In this document: positions 22,200 to 30,481 of the stretch, one piece after another
Position numbering within the stretch: position 1 is the stretch's first letter
Layout: every line of letters begins with the position of its first letter
Source: Flavobacteriaceae bacterium
Lineage (GTDB): Bacteria; Bacteroidota; Bacteroidia; Flavobacteriales; Flavobacteriaceae
Reading direction: 5' to 3'
DNA length: 34,649 nucleotides
Assembly (NCBI GenBank): GCA_009886265.1
Contig: QXZR01000108.1
Location: forward strand, 1-34,649
Notes under the pieces: model-generated
Told to the model about the DNA's origin: nothing
What the model saw: the letters and a program-made list of their open reading frames with translations, nothing else
Database searches by the model: none
Made by a program: the position numbers and the translations under genes

Positions 22200-23533
22200 G
22201 TAAAATATTAATTAAGGGAGCAAAGGTGGTGAACGAGGGGCAAACAGCCTTGCTTGACGTGCTTATTGAGGGGGAGCGCATTGCTGCTATCTCGGCCAAT
22301 ATGACCGTAACACCAGATGTGGAAGTAATAGATGCATCAGGGAAATTTTTGCTTCCAGGTTGCATAGACGATCAAGTTCATTTTCGCGAGCCAGGACTTA
22401 CGCACAAGGCAACCATTGGCACGGAATCAAAGGCTTGTTTGGCTGGAGGGATTACCTCTTTTCTAGAGATGCCCAACACCAATCCACAAACCACCACCGC
22501 ACAGGCGTATAATGATAAGCTTGACGTGGCTGCCCAAACCTCTTGGGTTAATTATGGCTTCTTGTTTGGTGGTACCAATGACAATCTTGAGGAAATAAAG
22601 GCAATTGATCCAAAAACGACACCTGGGCTAAAGTTGTTTTTAGGCTCTTCGACCGGAAATATGCTGGTAGATGACCCCAACACACTGAAAGAAATATTTT
22701 CAGCATTTCGACTTCCCATTGCTGTGCACTGTGAGGATGAACAAACCATAAGGGCTAACCTTGCTGAATATGTCAAAAAATTTGGGGATGATATCCCCAT
22801 TGAATATCATCCAGATATTCGCTCTGCGGAGGCTTGTTATTTATCTTCTTCAAAAGCCATAGCATTGGCTAAAGAAACAGGCGCACGTTTACACGTATTC
22901 CATTTGTCTACGGCAAGAGAAACGGCATTATTCCAAAACGATGTGCCCCTAGCCGAAAAACAAATTACGTCTGAAGTGTGTATTCATCATTTGTGGTTTT
23001 CTGATGAAGACTATACAAAAAAGGGCACCCATATTAAGTGGAACCCTGCAGTAAAATCTGCTGTAGATAGAGCGGGTCTTTGGGAAGCACTCAACGATGA
23101 TCGTATCGATATTATTGCTACCGACCACGCACCGCATACTTTGGAAGAAAAAAATCAGGTTTACACTAAAGCACCATCAGGCGGGCCAATGGTACAGCAT
23201 GCGCTAGCTGTAATGCTCGAATGTGTAAATCAAGGTAAGATCAGCCTTGAGAAAGTAGTAGAGAAAATGTGTCATAACCCTGCCATTTTATTTTCTATTA
23301 AAGAGCGCGGCTACATAAGAGCCGGTTACTACGCTGATTTGGTTCTTGTTGATGCCAATCAAGCGCATACCATTACACGGGATAGTCTTTTATACAAATG
23401 TGGTTGGTCTCCTTTGGAGGGGACAACATTACGTGGAGCTGTAACCCATACTTTTCTAAATGGAGCGCTTATGTATGAAAACGGAAATATAAAAGAATCC
23501 AATCACGCCAAACCTTTAAGCTTTACGAGATGA
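22196..23533 (+). CDS. pyrC: Dihydroorotase
   Basis: Dihydroorotase closes carbamoyl aspartate to dihydroorotate in pyrimidine synthesis. The 445-residue amidohydrolase carries the class I signature PGCIDDQVHFREPGLTHK, GGITSFLEMPNTNPQTT and ATDHAPHTLEEK, with AVHCEDE and HVFHLSTA supplying further metal-site histidines. Notably, the first metal-site motif reads QVH (Gln60-His62) where most enzymes have HxH. Other ligands look intact. It overlaps the glycosyltransferase stop by 4 bases and its own stop overlaps the DUF4296 gene by 4 bases. A catalytically weak paralogue is possible, but no other pyrC is visible in the window. Confidence 0.93.
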   Translation: MSKILIKGAKVVNEGQTALLDVLIEGERIAAISANMTVTPDVEVIDASGKFLLPGCIDDQVHFREPGLTHKATIGTESKACLAGGITSFLEMPNTNPQTTTAQAYNDKLDVAAQTSWVNYGFLFGGTNDNLEEIKAIDPKTTPGLKLFLGSSTGNMLVDDPNTLKEIFSAFRLPIAVHCEDEQTIRANLAEYVKKFGDDIPIEYHPDIRSAEACYLSSSKAIALAKETGARLHVFHLSTARETALFQNDVPLAEKQITSEVCIHHLWFSDEDYTKKGTHIKWNPAVKSAVDRAGLWEALNDDRIDIIATDHAPHTLEEKNQVYTKAPSGGPMVQHALAVMLECVNQGKISLEKVVEKMCHNPAILFSIKERGYIRAGYYADLVLVDANQAHTITRDSLLYKCGWSPLEGTTLRGAVTHTFLNGALMYENGNIKESNHAKPLSFTR

Positions 23534-23880
23534 GAACTTTTTTTGTATTAGGTGTCTTTCTGCTGTTAGCTGCTTGTGCGCAAGACAGGATTGCCAAACC
23601 CGAACCCTTGATGAGTGAAGAACAACTCATCAATTTTCACATTGATTTGGCCTTAATAAATGCAGCTATTGGATATAACGAAACCCACTATGTACCCTTG
23701 GACTCACTTTATAAGTTTCACGGTATAGATAGCCTTACTTTTGTGAAAAACAATACGTATTACGCCTCAAAATCAAAGCAGTATACGCGCATTTTCGAGA
23801 CGGTTGAATCACGTTTAAAAGCGATGGAAGAGCGCGATACATTAGGGTTGCCTCAACGATTAATTGACAATAAATTGTAA
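23530..23880 (+). CDS. DUF4296 family lipoprotein
   Basis: The 116-residue product has a lipoprotein signal (MRTFFVLGVFLLLAAC; Cys16 as lipidation site) and a small helical domain beginning PEPLMSEEQLINFHIDLALI, which fits DUF4296, a Bacteroidota family. It is expected at the periplasmic side of a membrane. The ATG lies in the 4-base overlap with the pyrC stop. Function unknown; the pairing with pyrC is recurrent in Flavobacteriia as far as I recall, without an explained link. Confidence 0.82.
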   Translation: MRTFFVLGVFLLLAACAQDRIAKPEPLMSEEQLINFHIDLALINAAIGYNETHYVPLDSLYKFHGIDSLTFVKNNTYYASKSKQYTRIFETVESRLKAMEERDTLGLPQRLIDNKL

Positions 23881-23887
23881 CCCTATC

Positions 23888-23918
23888 TTTCGGGTTCGTT
23901 AACATAGGTTTATATTTG
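23888..23918 (+). promoter_or_regulatory. Promoter of tyrS
   Basis: TATATTTG (23911-23918) matches TAnnTTTG; a TTTC lies 20 bases upstream as an imperfect -33 element. The tyrS ATG is 14 bases downstream. The short AACCC/GGGTT hairpin at 23879-23896 upstream has no T-run and is too weak to call as a terminator. Confidence 0.55.
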
Positions 23919-23932
23919 CTAAAAATAAGTAC

Positions 23933-25234
23933 ATGGCATCATTTGTAGAAGAACTTACTTGGCGCGGAATGGTGCATGACATCATGCCAGAAACCGACGC
24001 AACCCTTGCTAAGGGAATGACGTCTGGATATATTGGGTTTGACCCAACTGCAGACTCGCTTCACATTGGCAGCTTGGTTCAAATCATGATTTTGATGCAT
24101 TTTCAACGTTACGGCCATAAACCCTACGCACTTGTGGGTGGCGCAACTGGTATGATTGGTGATCCATCTGGGAAATCTGCCGAGCGAAACTTGCTGGACA
24201 ACAAAACACTTGAGCAAAACTGCAACGGTATTGAAAAACAATTATCAAAATTTTTAGATTTTGACAGCAAAAAGCCTAACGGTGCCGTGATGGTCAACAA
24301 CCTAGATTGGATGGCTTCATTTAAACTTATTGATTTTGCCCGCGATATTGGCAAACACCTTACGGTGAATTATATGATGGCAAAAGACTCTGTGAAAAAG
24401 CGCCTTGGCGCAGAAGCCAAAGAAGGCATGTCTTTTACAGAGTTTACCTATCAACTTATTCAAGGGTATGATTTTCTTCATTTGTATGAGCACCACAATT
24501 GTTTGCTTCAAATGGGTGGAAGCGACCAATGGGGAAATATTACTACAGGAACCGAACTTGTTAGACGCAAACTTTCTGGCAAAGCCTATGCGCTAACCTG
24601 TCCGCTTATTACAAAATCTGATGGCACTAAATTTGGAAAAACAGAAGGAGGTAATGTTTGGCTAGATCCAGAAAAAACATCGCCATATAAGTTTTATCAA
24701 TATTGGCTGAATGCTTCCGATGAAGATGCTGAAAAGTATGTCAAGATTTTTACTTTTCTAACTAAAGATGAAATAGACACACTAATAGCTGCACACCGTG
24801 AAATGCCACACCAAAGACAGCTTCAGCGAAAACTGGCTCAAGAGGTTACTGCCATGGTTCATTCGGCTGAGGATGTAGTACGTGTAGAGCAAGCTGCTCA
24901 AATTTTATTTGGTAAGGCGACAACAGATTCCCTGAAAGCATTAGACGCACAAACGCTGTTGGATATTTTTGAAGGGGTTCCTCAAGCAGAAGTAACAGCT
25001 GAAAAATTAGCAGCCGACGGACTTTCCATAACAGATGCATTAGCAGCTGAGACTGGCTTTCTAAAATCCAATGGAGAAGCCCGCAGGGCACTAAAAGAAA
25101 ACTCGATTTCTGTAAATAAAGAAAAGGTAACAGAGGCAAAACACATCACCTCCTCTGACCTTATTTGTGGTAATTATGTGTTGCTACAACGCGGTAAGAA
25201 AAATTATTTTTTACTTGTTGTTAAGTCGTCATAA
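23933..25234 (+). CDS. tyrS: Tyrosine-tRNA ligase
   Basis: TyrRS charges tRNA-Tyr. The 433-residue class I synthetase has the HIGH-type motif HIGS at residues 44-47 ([14 protein letters not shown]), the tyrosine-binding stretches [13 protein letters not shown] and [15 protein letters not shown], and a KMSKS-type KFGKT at 233-237. The C-terminal S4-like RNA-binding domain is present ([17 protein letters not shown]). This matches the TyrRS-S (bacterial TyrS) type. Its last 14 bases overlap the convergent LuxE-like gene. Confidence 0.97.
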   Translation: MASFVEELTWRGMVHDIMPETDATLAKGMTSGYIGFDPTADSLHIGSLVQIMILMHFQRYGHKPYALVGGATGMIGDPSGKSAERNLLDNKTLEQNCNGIEKQLSKFLDFDSKKPNGAVMVNNLDWMASFKLIDFARDIGKHLTVNYMMAKDSVKKRLGAEAKEGMSFTEFTYQLIQGYDFLHLYEHHNCLLQMGGSDQWGNITTGTELVRRKLSGKAYALTCPLITKSDGTKFGKTEGGNVWLDPEKTSPYKFYQYWLNASDEDAEKYVKIFTFLTKDEIDTLIAAHREMPHQRQLQRKLAQEVTAMVHSAEDVVRVEQAAQILFGKATTDSLKALDAQTLLDIFEGVPQAEVTAEKLAADGLSITDALAAETGFLKSNGEARRALKENSISVNKEKVTEAKHITSSDLICGNYVLLQRGKKNYFLLVVKSS

Positions 25235-26156
25235 GCGAGCAACCTCTAACATCTGAGGCATCAAATCTGCCCAACACTTCAAAAGTGCCATCAGCATGGC
25301 ATTTCCCTAGGTCTTGCGTGGCTAAAAACGCACAAGAATCTTTATTAGATAAGTCAATAATATTAATGCCTCCCGAACCTGTTTTAGATATTTTGTTTGG
25401 CTCGTGCACATCCCGTATCAGTACTTGCATAATTGATGCTGGGCGAAACAACCCCTTTCCTTTAGAATAGGCTTGCGATAGCATTTCAGTCATGCCATAT
25501 TCACTGTGGATGTTGGAAACTCCAAAACCTTTTTGAAGCAATTCGTGTAACGCTTCACGCACGAGCTCCTTCCTTCTTCCTTTCATGCCACCCGTCTCCA
25601 TTATAGTGGTATGCTGAAGCTGCATTGGGTGCTGTTCGCAAAAATCCAGCAGCGCAAAACTCACGCCAATCAGAAGAGTTGGTTTTTGTTGTGCATCTAA
25701 AGATTTTAAGGCCTTATGAAGCGCTTCAAATTGATTGAGGTAGAATCCACTGAACTCCTTTTTTGCCTTCCCGATTAAGTCACGACACATATACAACAAA
25801 GAAGCATTGGGCCTTTCAATATACCCCGGGAGTAGTGCTAGAATGTGATAATCTTCCGGTTGGCCATAAAATTGTGCAAAGCCTTTTCGAAAACTATCTT
25901 CGTATTGCGCTAACGATGCTACGTGGTGTTTGCTTGTAACCCCACCTGTACCCGAACTTTCAAATACAAATGCGTCATCTTTTTTACAACTTACACGGTG
26001 TGTTTTAAAAAAAGTGATGGGTAAAAAGGGAATCTGAAGCGTGCTTTTTACATCGGATGGACTCACATTGGTCAGGTCACAAAAAGAGCGATATACAGGG
26101 TTGTGCTCAAACTGATAAGCAAATAACGCCAAGGCTTCTTTTTCAAACAGATTCAT
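25221..26156 (-). CDS. LuxE-like acyl-protein synthetase / acyltransferase
   Basis: The 311-residue protein resembles the acyl-protein synthetase family of LuxE, related to adenylate-forming enzymes: [13 protein letters not shown], the glycine-rich [15 protein letters not shown] motif, [28 protein letters not shown] and [13 protein letters not shown]. LuxE activates fatty acids in bioluminescence, but the stand-alone homologues in Bacteroidota have no luxCDAB neighbours, so an acyl-activating or transfer role in envelope or natural-product metabolism is more likely. I use the ATG at 26156; a TTG at 26165 is an alternative. It overlaps tyrS by 14 bases at its 3' end. The substrate is unknown. 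Confidence 0.87.
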   Translation of the reverse strand: MNLFEKEALALFAYQFEHNPVYRSFCDLTNVSPSDVKSTLQIPFLPITFFKTHRVSCKKDDAFVFESSGTGGVTSKHHVASLAQYEDSFRKGFAQFYGQPEDYHILALLPGYIERPNASLLYMCRDLIGKAKKEFSGFYLNQFEALHKALKSLDAQQKPTLLIGVSFALLDFCEQHPMQLQHTTIMETGGMKGRRKELVREALHELLQKGFGVSNIHSEYGMTEMLSQAYSKGKGLFRPASIMQVLIRDVHEPNKISKTGSGGINIIDLSNKDSCAFLATQDLGKCHADGTFEVLGRFDASDVRGCSLMTT

Positions 26157-26162
26157 AATGGT

Positions 26163-26170
26163 CAAATGTA
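26163..26170 (-). promoter_or_regulatory. Possible -7 box of the LuxE-like gene
   Basis: Reverse-strand TACATTTG matches TAnnTTTG and ends 6 bases before the ATG, again implying an almost leaderless mRNA. No -33 element is clear. Confidence 0.3.
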
Positions 26171-26216
26171 TTGATGATTTTTTAAATCCTTAATCACTTC
26201 GAGCACTATAATTTTT

Positions 26217-26224
26217 TATATTTG
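26217..26224 (+). promoter_or_regulatory. -7 promoter box of the response regulator-kinase operon
   Basis: TATATTTG matches TAnnTTTG, 17 bases before the response regulator ATG. The -33 region has no evident TTG. Confidence 0.5.
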
Positions 26225-26241
26225 AGCAGAACGACTGAGGC

Positions 26242-26922
26242 ATGAAAAAAAAGGATACACGTATTTTATTGGTTGATGACGAGCCAGACATCTTAGAGAT
26301 ATTAGATTATAATATATCGAGTGAAGGTTATCAGGTTAAAAGGGCAAAAAATGGTGTAGAGGCCTTGGCGAAAGCCAGCGAATGGAAGCCTCATTTGGTG
26401 TTACTCGACGTGATGATGCCTGAAATGGATGGCATTGAAACCTGCGAACAACTACGTAAAAATCCCAATCTCTCTGAATTGGTCATTGTTTTTTTAACGG
26501 CGCGAAGTGAAGACTATTCCCAGGTGGCAGGTCTTGAGGCAGGTGCAGATGACTATATAACAAAACCGATTAAGCCAAAAGTGCTTTTGAGTAAAATCAA
26601 AGCAATCCTACGTCGATTCAAGGGGAACAATTCAAAGAATTATTTTGAAGTTGGCGACCTAGTGGTAAACAGAGAAGAATATATGGTAACCTATAAGGGC
26701 CAAGAACTCAATTTACCTCGCAAGGAGTTTGAACTGTTGTCGTTACTTGCATCTAAACCTCAGAAAGTATTTGAACGCGGAGAAATTTTAGATAGGGTAT
26801 GGGGCAATGAGGTTGTTGTCGGAGGTAGAACCATTGATGTGCACATTCGTAAACTACGTGAAAAAATAGGGGATAAACACTTCAAAACGATTAAAGGAGT
26901 AGGTTACAAATACGTGGATTAG
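26242..26922 (+). CDS. PhoB/OmpR-family response regulator
   Basis: The 226-residue protein has an N-terminal receiver domain (residues 6-120) with the acidic pair Asp12-Asp13, phosphoacceptor Asp56 (LVLLDVMMPEMDG), Thr86 and Lys108 (DYITKPIKPK), and a C-terminal winged-helix DNA-binding domain with LPRKEFELLSLLASKP and VGGRTIDVHIRKLREKIG, ending KTIKGVGYKYVD. It is a DNA-binding transcription factor phosphorylated by the kinase encoded 1 base downstream. The pair resembles PhoB/PhoR and is near-universal in Flavobacteriia; whether it responds to phosphate is not shown here, since no pst or phoU genes are adjacent. Confidence 0.95.
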   Translation: MKKKDTRILLVDDEPDILEILDYNISSEGYQVKRAKNGVEALAKASEWKPHLVLLDVMMPEMDGIETCEQLRKNPNLSELVIVFLTARSEDYSQVAGLEAGADDYITKPIKPKVLLSKIKAILRRFKGNNSKNYFEVGDLVVNREEYMVTYKGQELNLPRKEFELLSLLASKPQKVFERGEILDRVWGNEVVVGGRTIDVHIRKLREKIGDKHFKTIKGVGYKYVD

Positions 26923-26923
26923 C

Positions 26924-28000
26924 ATGGCTAAAAGACCGTTAAAATCCTATCGATTTTCACTGATTTCATCGTTGTTAATAACGGCTCTTATCCTGCTGGT
27001 GACTGTAGGCTTTTCAGTCGTTTTTACCGAAATTTTTCTTTTTAGCACTACCAAAATACTTGCGCTTTTAAGCTGTGGTTTTGTCATTTTCATTTCCGTA
27101 TTTTTAGTACTCAACTATAGGATTGAAAAATTCATGTACAAGGAAATAAAACAGCTATATCAGGATTTAGAGCCTGAGTTTAGAGGGGAACTGAACGACA
27201 TTCTTATTACGGACAATATGGACTCGCTGCTCGAAAATGTTAAAGAATTGGCGCTCAGGCGAAGTGTAGAATTGGACAGCCTAAAAGACCAAGCATCTTT
27301 CCGCCGTGAATTCTTGGGAAATGTTGCACATGAACTTAAAACGCCATTATTTACAGTCCAGGGTTATATACTCACGCTTTTGGATGGCGCACTTAAAGAT
27401 GCCTCAGTTAATAAAAAGTACTTGGAACGTGCCAATAAGGGGGTAGAGCGACTTACATATATTGTAAAAGATTTGGATTTACTGACCAAGTTAGAAAAAG
27501 AGGACACCCAACTTGAAATGGAAGAATTTGACATCCTCGAATTAATCCAAAGCGTATTTGAATTGCTTGAAATGGAAGCTTCAAAATCCAATATCGAACT
27601 TGAGTTTGACCAGAAATACGAAAAAGCCATAACGGTATATGCCGATAGAGAGCGGGTGCAACAAGTTTTGACAAACCTTATCATGAATTCCATTAAGTAC
27701 GGCAAAAAGAAAGGTACTACAGAAGTAAGCGTTCAGCCTATTTTTGAGAATAAAATTATTGTCAGAGTGCGTGACAACGGAGAGGGCATTGAAGAGGAGC
27801 ATTTGCCACGCTTATTCGAGCGTTTCTACCGTGTCGATAAAAGTGGTAATCGCCGCAGGGGTGGATCTGGTTTGGGCTTGGCGATTGTTAAGCACATTAT
27901 CGAAGCGCATAAAGAACAGATTTTTGTTGAAAGCCAACCAGAAATTGGCTCTGAATTTTCATTTACTTTAGAGAAGTCAGAACTGATAGAGGCCCTCTAA
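26924..28000 (+). CDS. PhoR-like sensor histidine kinase
   Basis: The 358-residue protein has two membrane helices (about residues 13-36 and 43-65) separated by only about six residues, so it has no real periplasmic sensor domain. A linker follows, then the HisKA box FLGNVAHELKTPLFTVQGY with His136, and the HATPase domain with the N box LTNLIMNSIKYG, G1 DNGEGI, F box LFERFYRVD and G2 GGSGLGLAIVKHI. The gene begins 1 base after the response regulator stop, giving a clear cognate pair. Input probably arises within the membrane or from a partner protein. trmB follows after 9 bases. Confidence 0.95.
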   Translation: MAKRPLKSYRFSLISSLLITALILLVTVGFSVVFTEIFLFSTTKILALLSCGFVIFISVFLVLNYRIEKFMYKEIKQLYQDLEPEFRGELNDILITDNMDSLLENVKELALRRSVELDSLKDQASFRREFLGNVAHELKTPLFTVQGYILTLLDGALKDASVNKKYLERANKGVERLTYIVKDLDLLTKLEKEDTQLEMEEFDILELIQSVFELLEMEASKSNIELEFDQKYEKAITVYADRERVQQVLTNLIMNSIKYGKKKGTTEVSVQPIFENKIIVRVRDNGEGIEEEHLPRLFERFYRVDKSGNRRRGGSGLGLAIVKHIIEAHKEQIFVESQPEIGSEFSFTLEKSELIEAL

Positions 28001-28009
28001 AAACATATT

Positions 28010-28699
28010 GTGGGAAGTAAGAATAAGTTAAAACGATTTAAAGAAAACGAGTCATTTGAAAATGTGATTCAGCCCAGTAGAGCTGATTTGCTTTCCAAAT
28101 CCTTTGCGCACAAGGGGGCTTGGTCGGCTTTTTTTAAAAATGATAACCCCATAGTTGTTGAGTTGGGTTGTGGTAAGGGTGAGTATACCGTTGGTCTAGC
28201 CCGAAAAACCCCCAATACAAACTATATAGGTATTGATATCAAAGGTGCGCGCTTTTGGCGTGGCGCCAAAACAGCCCTTGAAGAAGGGCTTCAAAATGTA
28301 GCATTTGTGCGCACACAAATCGAACTCATTGAAGCGGTTTTTGCTCAGGGAGAAGTTGCGGAGATTTGGATTACTTTTCCAGACCCCCAGTACAAGTTTA
28401 GGCGCAAACACCACCGATTGACCAATCCAACATTTCTGCGGAGCTACCAACAAGTACTTCAGCCCGAAGGTATTGTGCACCTCAAAACAGATGCTGCTTT
28501 TTTGCACGGTTATACGCTTGGTGTTTTAGACGGATGGCGTATAAAACCACTAATGGCACATCACGACATCTATCAATATGTGCATGCCCCAGCAGACGTT
28601 ATTGGTATTCAAACTTTTTACGAGCAACAATACCGTGAGCAAGGCATTCCCATTACCTATCTTAAATTCTCTTTTCCTACAGATGCAACAACAAAATGA
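28010..28699 (+). CDS. trmB: tRNA (guanine(46)-N7)-methyltransferase
   Basis: TrmB uses S-adenosylmethionine to make m7G46 in tRNA variable loops. The 229-residue protein shows the SAM-binding VVELGCGKGEYTVGLA around residues 49-64, YIGIDIKGARFWRGAK, and the TrmB signature WITFPDPQYKFRRKHHRL. It starts at a GTG (28010); the product MGSKNKLKRFKENE is how flavobacterial orthologues begin, which supports this unusual start codon. It lies 9 bases after the sensor kinase gene and overlaps the following alkyltransferase-like gene by 17 bases, so it is likely transcribed in the same unit. Confidence 0.96.
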   Translation: MGSKNKLKRFKENESFENVIQPSRADLLSKSFAHKGAWSAFFKNDNPIVVELGCGKGEYTVGLARKTPNTNYIGIDIKGARFWRGAKTALEEGLQNVAFVRTQIELIEAVFAQGEVAEIWITFPDPQYKFRRKHHRLTNPTFLRSYQQVLQPEGIVHLKTDAAFLHGYTLGVLDGWRIKPLMAHHDIYQYVHAPADVIGIQTFYEQQYREQGIPITYLKFSFPTDATTK

Positions 28700-29006
28700 C
28701 TTTTTTGAACGTGTATACGAAGTAGTGCGACAAATACCCTTTGGTAAGGTAACTACCTATGGGAGTATTGCACAATATTTAGGCGCTGCTAAAAGCGCAC
28801 GAACGGTTGGTTATGCCATGAATGCCGCACACGCCAAACCCGATGTTCCAGCCCATCGCGTGGTGAATCGTATTGGATTGCTCACTGGAAAACATCACTT
28901 TGGCGGAATCAATACCATGCAGCAATTGTTAGAATCAGAGGGGCATGTGATTGTTGATGATCAAATTCAACATTTCGATGCTGTTTTTTGGAACCCAAAT
29001 GCATAG
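28683..29006 (+). CDS. Alkyltransferase-like protein (Cys-less MGMT family)
   Basis: The 107-residue product is the DNA-binding domain of the O6-alkylguanine-DNA alkyltransferase family: VYEVVRQIPFGKVTTYGSIA, ARTVGYAMNAA and the active-site region VPAHRVVNRIGLLTG. In true alkyltransferases this box reads PCHRV; here Ala57 replaces the acceptor cysteine. Such ATL proteins bind alkylated DNA and recruit nucleotide excision repair instead of repairing the base directly. I use the ATG at 28683, which overlaps trmB by 17 bases; the longer reading from 28578 lies within trmB and is rejected. Confidence 0.92.
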   Translation: MQQQNDFFERVYEVVRQIPFGKVTTYGSIAQYLGAAKSARTVGYAMNAAHAKPDVPAHRVVNRIGLLTGKHHFGGINTMQQLLESEGHVIVDDQIQHFDAVFWNPNA

Positions 29007-29028
29007 CCCTAGTCTTAATGCGATATGC

Positions 29029-29036
29029 TATATTTG
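29029..29036 (+). promoter_or_regulatory. -7 promoter box of the mrp-NifU unit
   Basis: TATATTTG matches TAnnTTTG, 18 bases before the mrp ATG. No -33 TTG at proper spacing is seen. Confidence 0.5.
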
Positions 29037-29054
29037 TAAACTTATTTAGACTGA

Positions 29055-30194
29055 ATGAAAATTACACGCCCTGCAATTGAACAAGCATTATCCAGTATAA
29101 GTTTACCTGGTGCAGGTAAAAATCTTATAGAGGCCAATGCTGTTAAGAACATCAATATTTTTGGTGATGAGGTGGTGGTTGATGTAGAGACGGATAACCC
29201 AGCATTACAGGCCAAAAAGAAAACCGAGGTATCTATCATGAAAGCCATTCATGACCAGGTAAATGAAAAGGCCAAAGTAAAGGTGAACATTTTGGTCAAA
29301 GCAGTCGAAAAAAAGGACGCTAATTTAATTAAAGGCAAGCCTATTGCGGGTATTCAGCACATTATTGCGGTTGCTTCTGGAAAAGGCGGTGTAGGTAAAT
29401 CTACGGTTACGGCAAATCTGGCGGTATCCCTTTCCAATATGGGCTTTAAGGTAGGTGTCTTAGATGCGGATATTTATGGCCCTTCTATGCCCATCATGTT
29501 TGACGTGGCTAATGAACGCCCACTAGCAAAAAATATTGATGGTGTTTCCAAAATGGTTCCAGTTGAGAACTTTGGTGTTAAGTTGTTGTCTATTGGATTT
29601 TTTACCAAACCAGATCAAGCGGTTATTTGGCGTGGTCCTATGGCGGCAAAAGCACTTAACCAAATGATTTTTGATGCTGCCTGGGGAAAGCTGGATTTTT
29701 TATTAATTGACCTACCACCTGGTACAGGGGACATTCATTTAAGCATCATGCAATCGTTACCCATTACTGGGGCAGTGGTTGTCAGCACACCACAGGCCGT
29801 GGCACTAGCCGATGCAAAAAAAGGCGTTGCTATGTTCCAGCAAAAAAACATTCAAGTGCCGGTGTTAGGTATCGTTGAGAATATGGCGTATTTCACTCCC
29901 GAGGAGTTGCCTGACAATAAATATTATATTTTTGGCAAGTCTGGAGCAAAGTATTTAGCAGAAGATTTAAAAATTCCTTTTTTGGGAGAACTGCCACTTG
30001 TACAAAGTATTCGTGAAGCAGGAGACATGGGTCGGCCTGCAGCCATGCAAGAAAAAACAGTTGTTGCAGATGCCTTTACGGAAGTCACCCGAGCTGTTGT
30101 GTCAGAAGTGGTACGACGAAACGAACAACTACCGCCTACCGAGGCGATTAAAATAACCACTATGGCAGGTTGTGCTGCTGTAACAAAAAAATAG
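29055..30194 (+). CDS. mrp: Mrp/ApbC Fe-S cluster carrier ATPase
   Basis: This MinD/ParA-like P-loop ATPase carries or inserts Fe-S clusters. The 379-residue protein has an N-terminal MIP18/DUF59 domain (about residues 1-85), the deviant Walker A motif GKGGVGKST at 109-117, LDADIYGPSMPIMF, LIDLPPGTGDIHLSIMQ (Walker B region) and VVSTPQAVALADAKKGV. The typical CxxC near residue 280-290 of many Mrp proteins is not obvious; a single Cys is near the C terminus. A NifU-type scaffold gene follows after 3 bases, which supports a shared role in Fe-S assembly. Confidence 0.94.
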   Translation: MKITRPAIEQALSSISLPGAGKNLIEANAVKNINIFGDEVVVDVETDNPALQAKKKTEVSIMKAIHDQVNEKAKVKVNILVKAVEKKDANLIKGKPIAGIQHIIAVASGKGGVGKSTVTANLAVSLSNMGFKVGVLDADIYGPSMPIMFDVANERPLAKNIDGVSKMVPVENFGVKLLSIGFFTKPDQAVIWRGPMAAKALNQMIFDAAWGKLDFLLIDLPPGTGDIHLSIMQSLPITGAVVVSTPQAVALADAKKGVAMFQQKNIQVPVLGIVENMAYFTPEELPDNKYYIFGKSGAKYLAEDLKIPFLGELPLVQSIREAGDMGRPAAMQEKTVVADAFTEVTRAVVSEVVRRNEQLPPTEAIKITTMAGCAAVTKK

Positions 30195-30197
30195 GCT

Positions 30198-30428
30198 ATG
30201 TCAGATTTAAACCAACGTATTGAACAAGCTCTTGAAGAAATCCGTCCATTTTTAAAATCCGATGGGGGAGATATTGAACTTGTAGGCATTGAAAATAACA
30301 CGGTTAAAGTCCAACTTTTGGGCGCCTGTGTGGGTTGTTCTGTAAATCAGATGACACTCAAGCAAGGGGTTGAATTGACCGTAAAAAAATACGCTCCCGA
30401 GATTGACCAAGTGGTTAGTGTAGACTAA
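30198..30428 (+). CDS. NifU C-terminal domain Fe-S scaffold protein
   Basis: The 76-residue protein is a stand-alone NifU C-terminal domain with the CxxC pair Cys44 and Cys47 in LLGACVGCSVNQMTLKQGVE and the preceding IRPFLKSDGGDIELVGI. Such proteins (Nfu type) hold a 4Fe-4S cluster between two subunits and pass it on to target proteins. It is preceded at 3 bases by mrp and followed by a hairpin terminator, so the two form a compact Fe-S delivery operon. Confidence 0.96.
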   Translation: MSDLNQRIEQALEEIRPFLKSDGGDIELVGIENNTVKVQLLGACVGCSVNQMTLKQGVELTVKKYAPEIDQVVSVD

Positions 30429-30433
30429 GCATA

Positions 30434-30466
30434 AAAAAGCCCCCGCATCGGAAGCTTTTATTTTTA
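30434..30466 (+). terminator. Terminator after the mrp-NifU unit
   Basis: AAAAAGC (30434-30440) pairs with GCTTTT (30454-30459), and CCG pairs with CGG around a CAT loop, with a small internal bulge; a TATTTTT tract follows. The structure also lies just after the end of the convergent gene at 30482 and could work for both strands. Confidence 0.7.
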
Positions 30467-30481
30467 AAGGCAGCAATTGTT

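Noticed and set aside
23879-23896. Possible terminator between the DUF4296 gene and tyrS
   Set aside because: The AACCC/GGGTT stem is only 5 bp with an 8-base loop and has no T-run after it.
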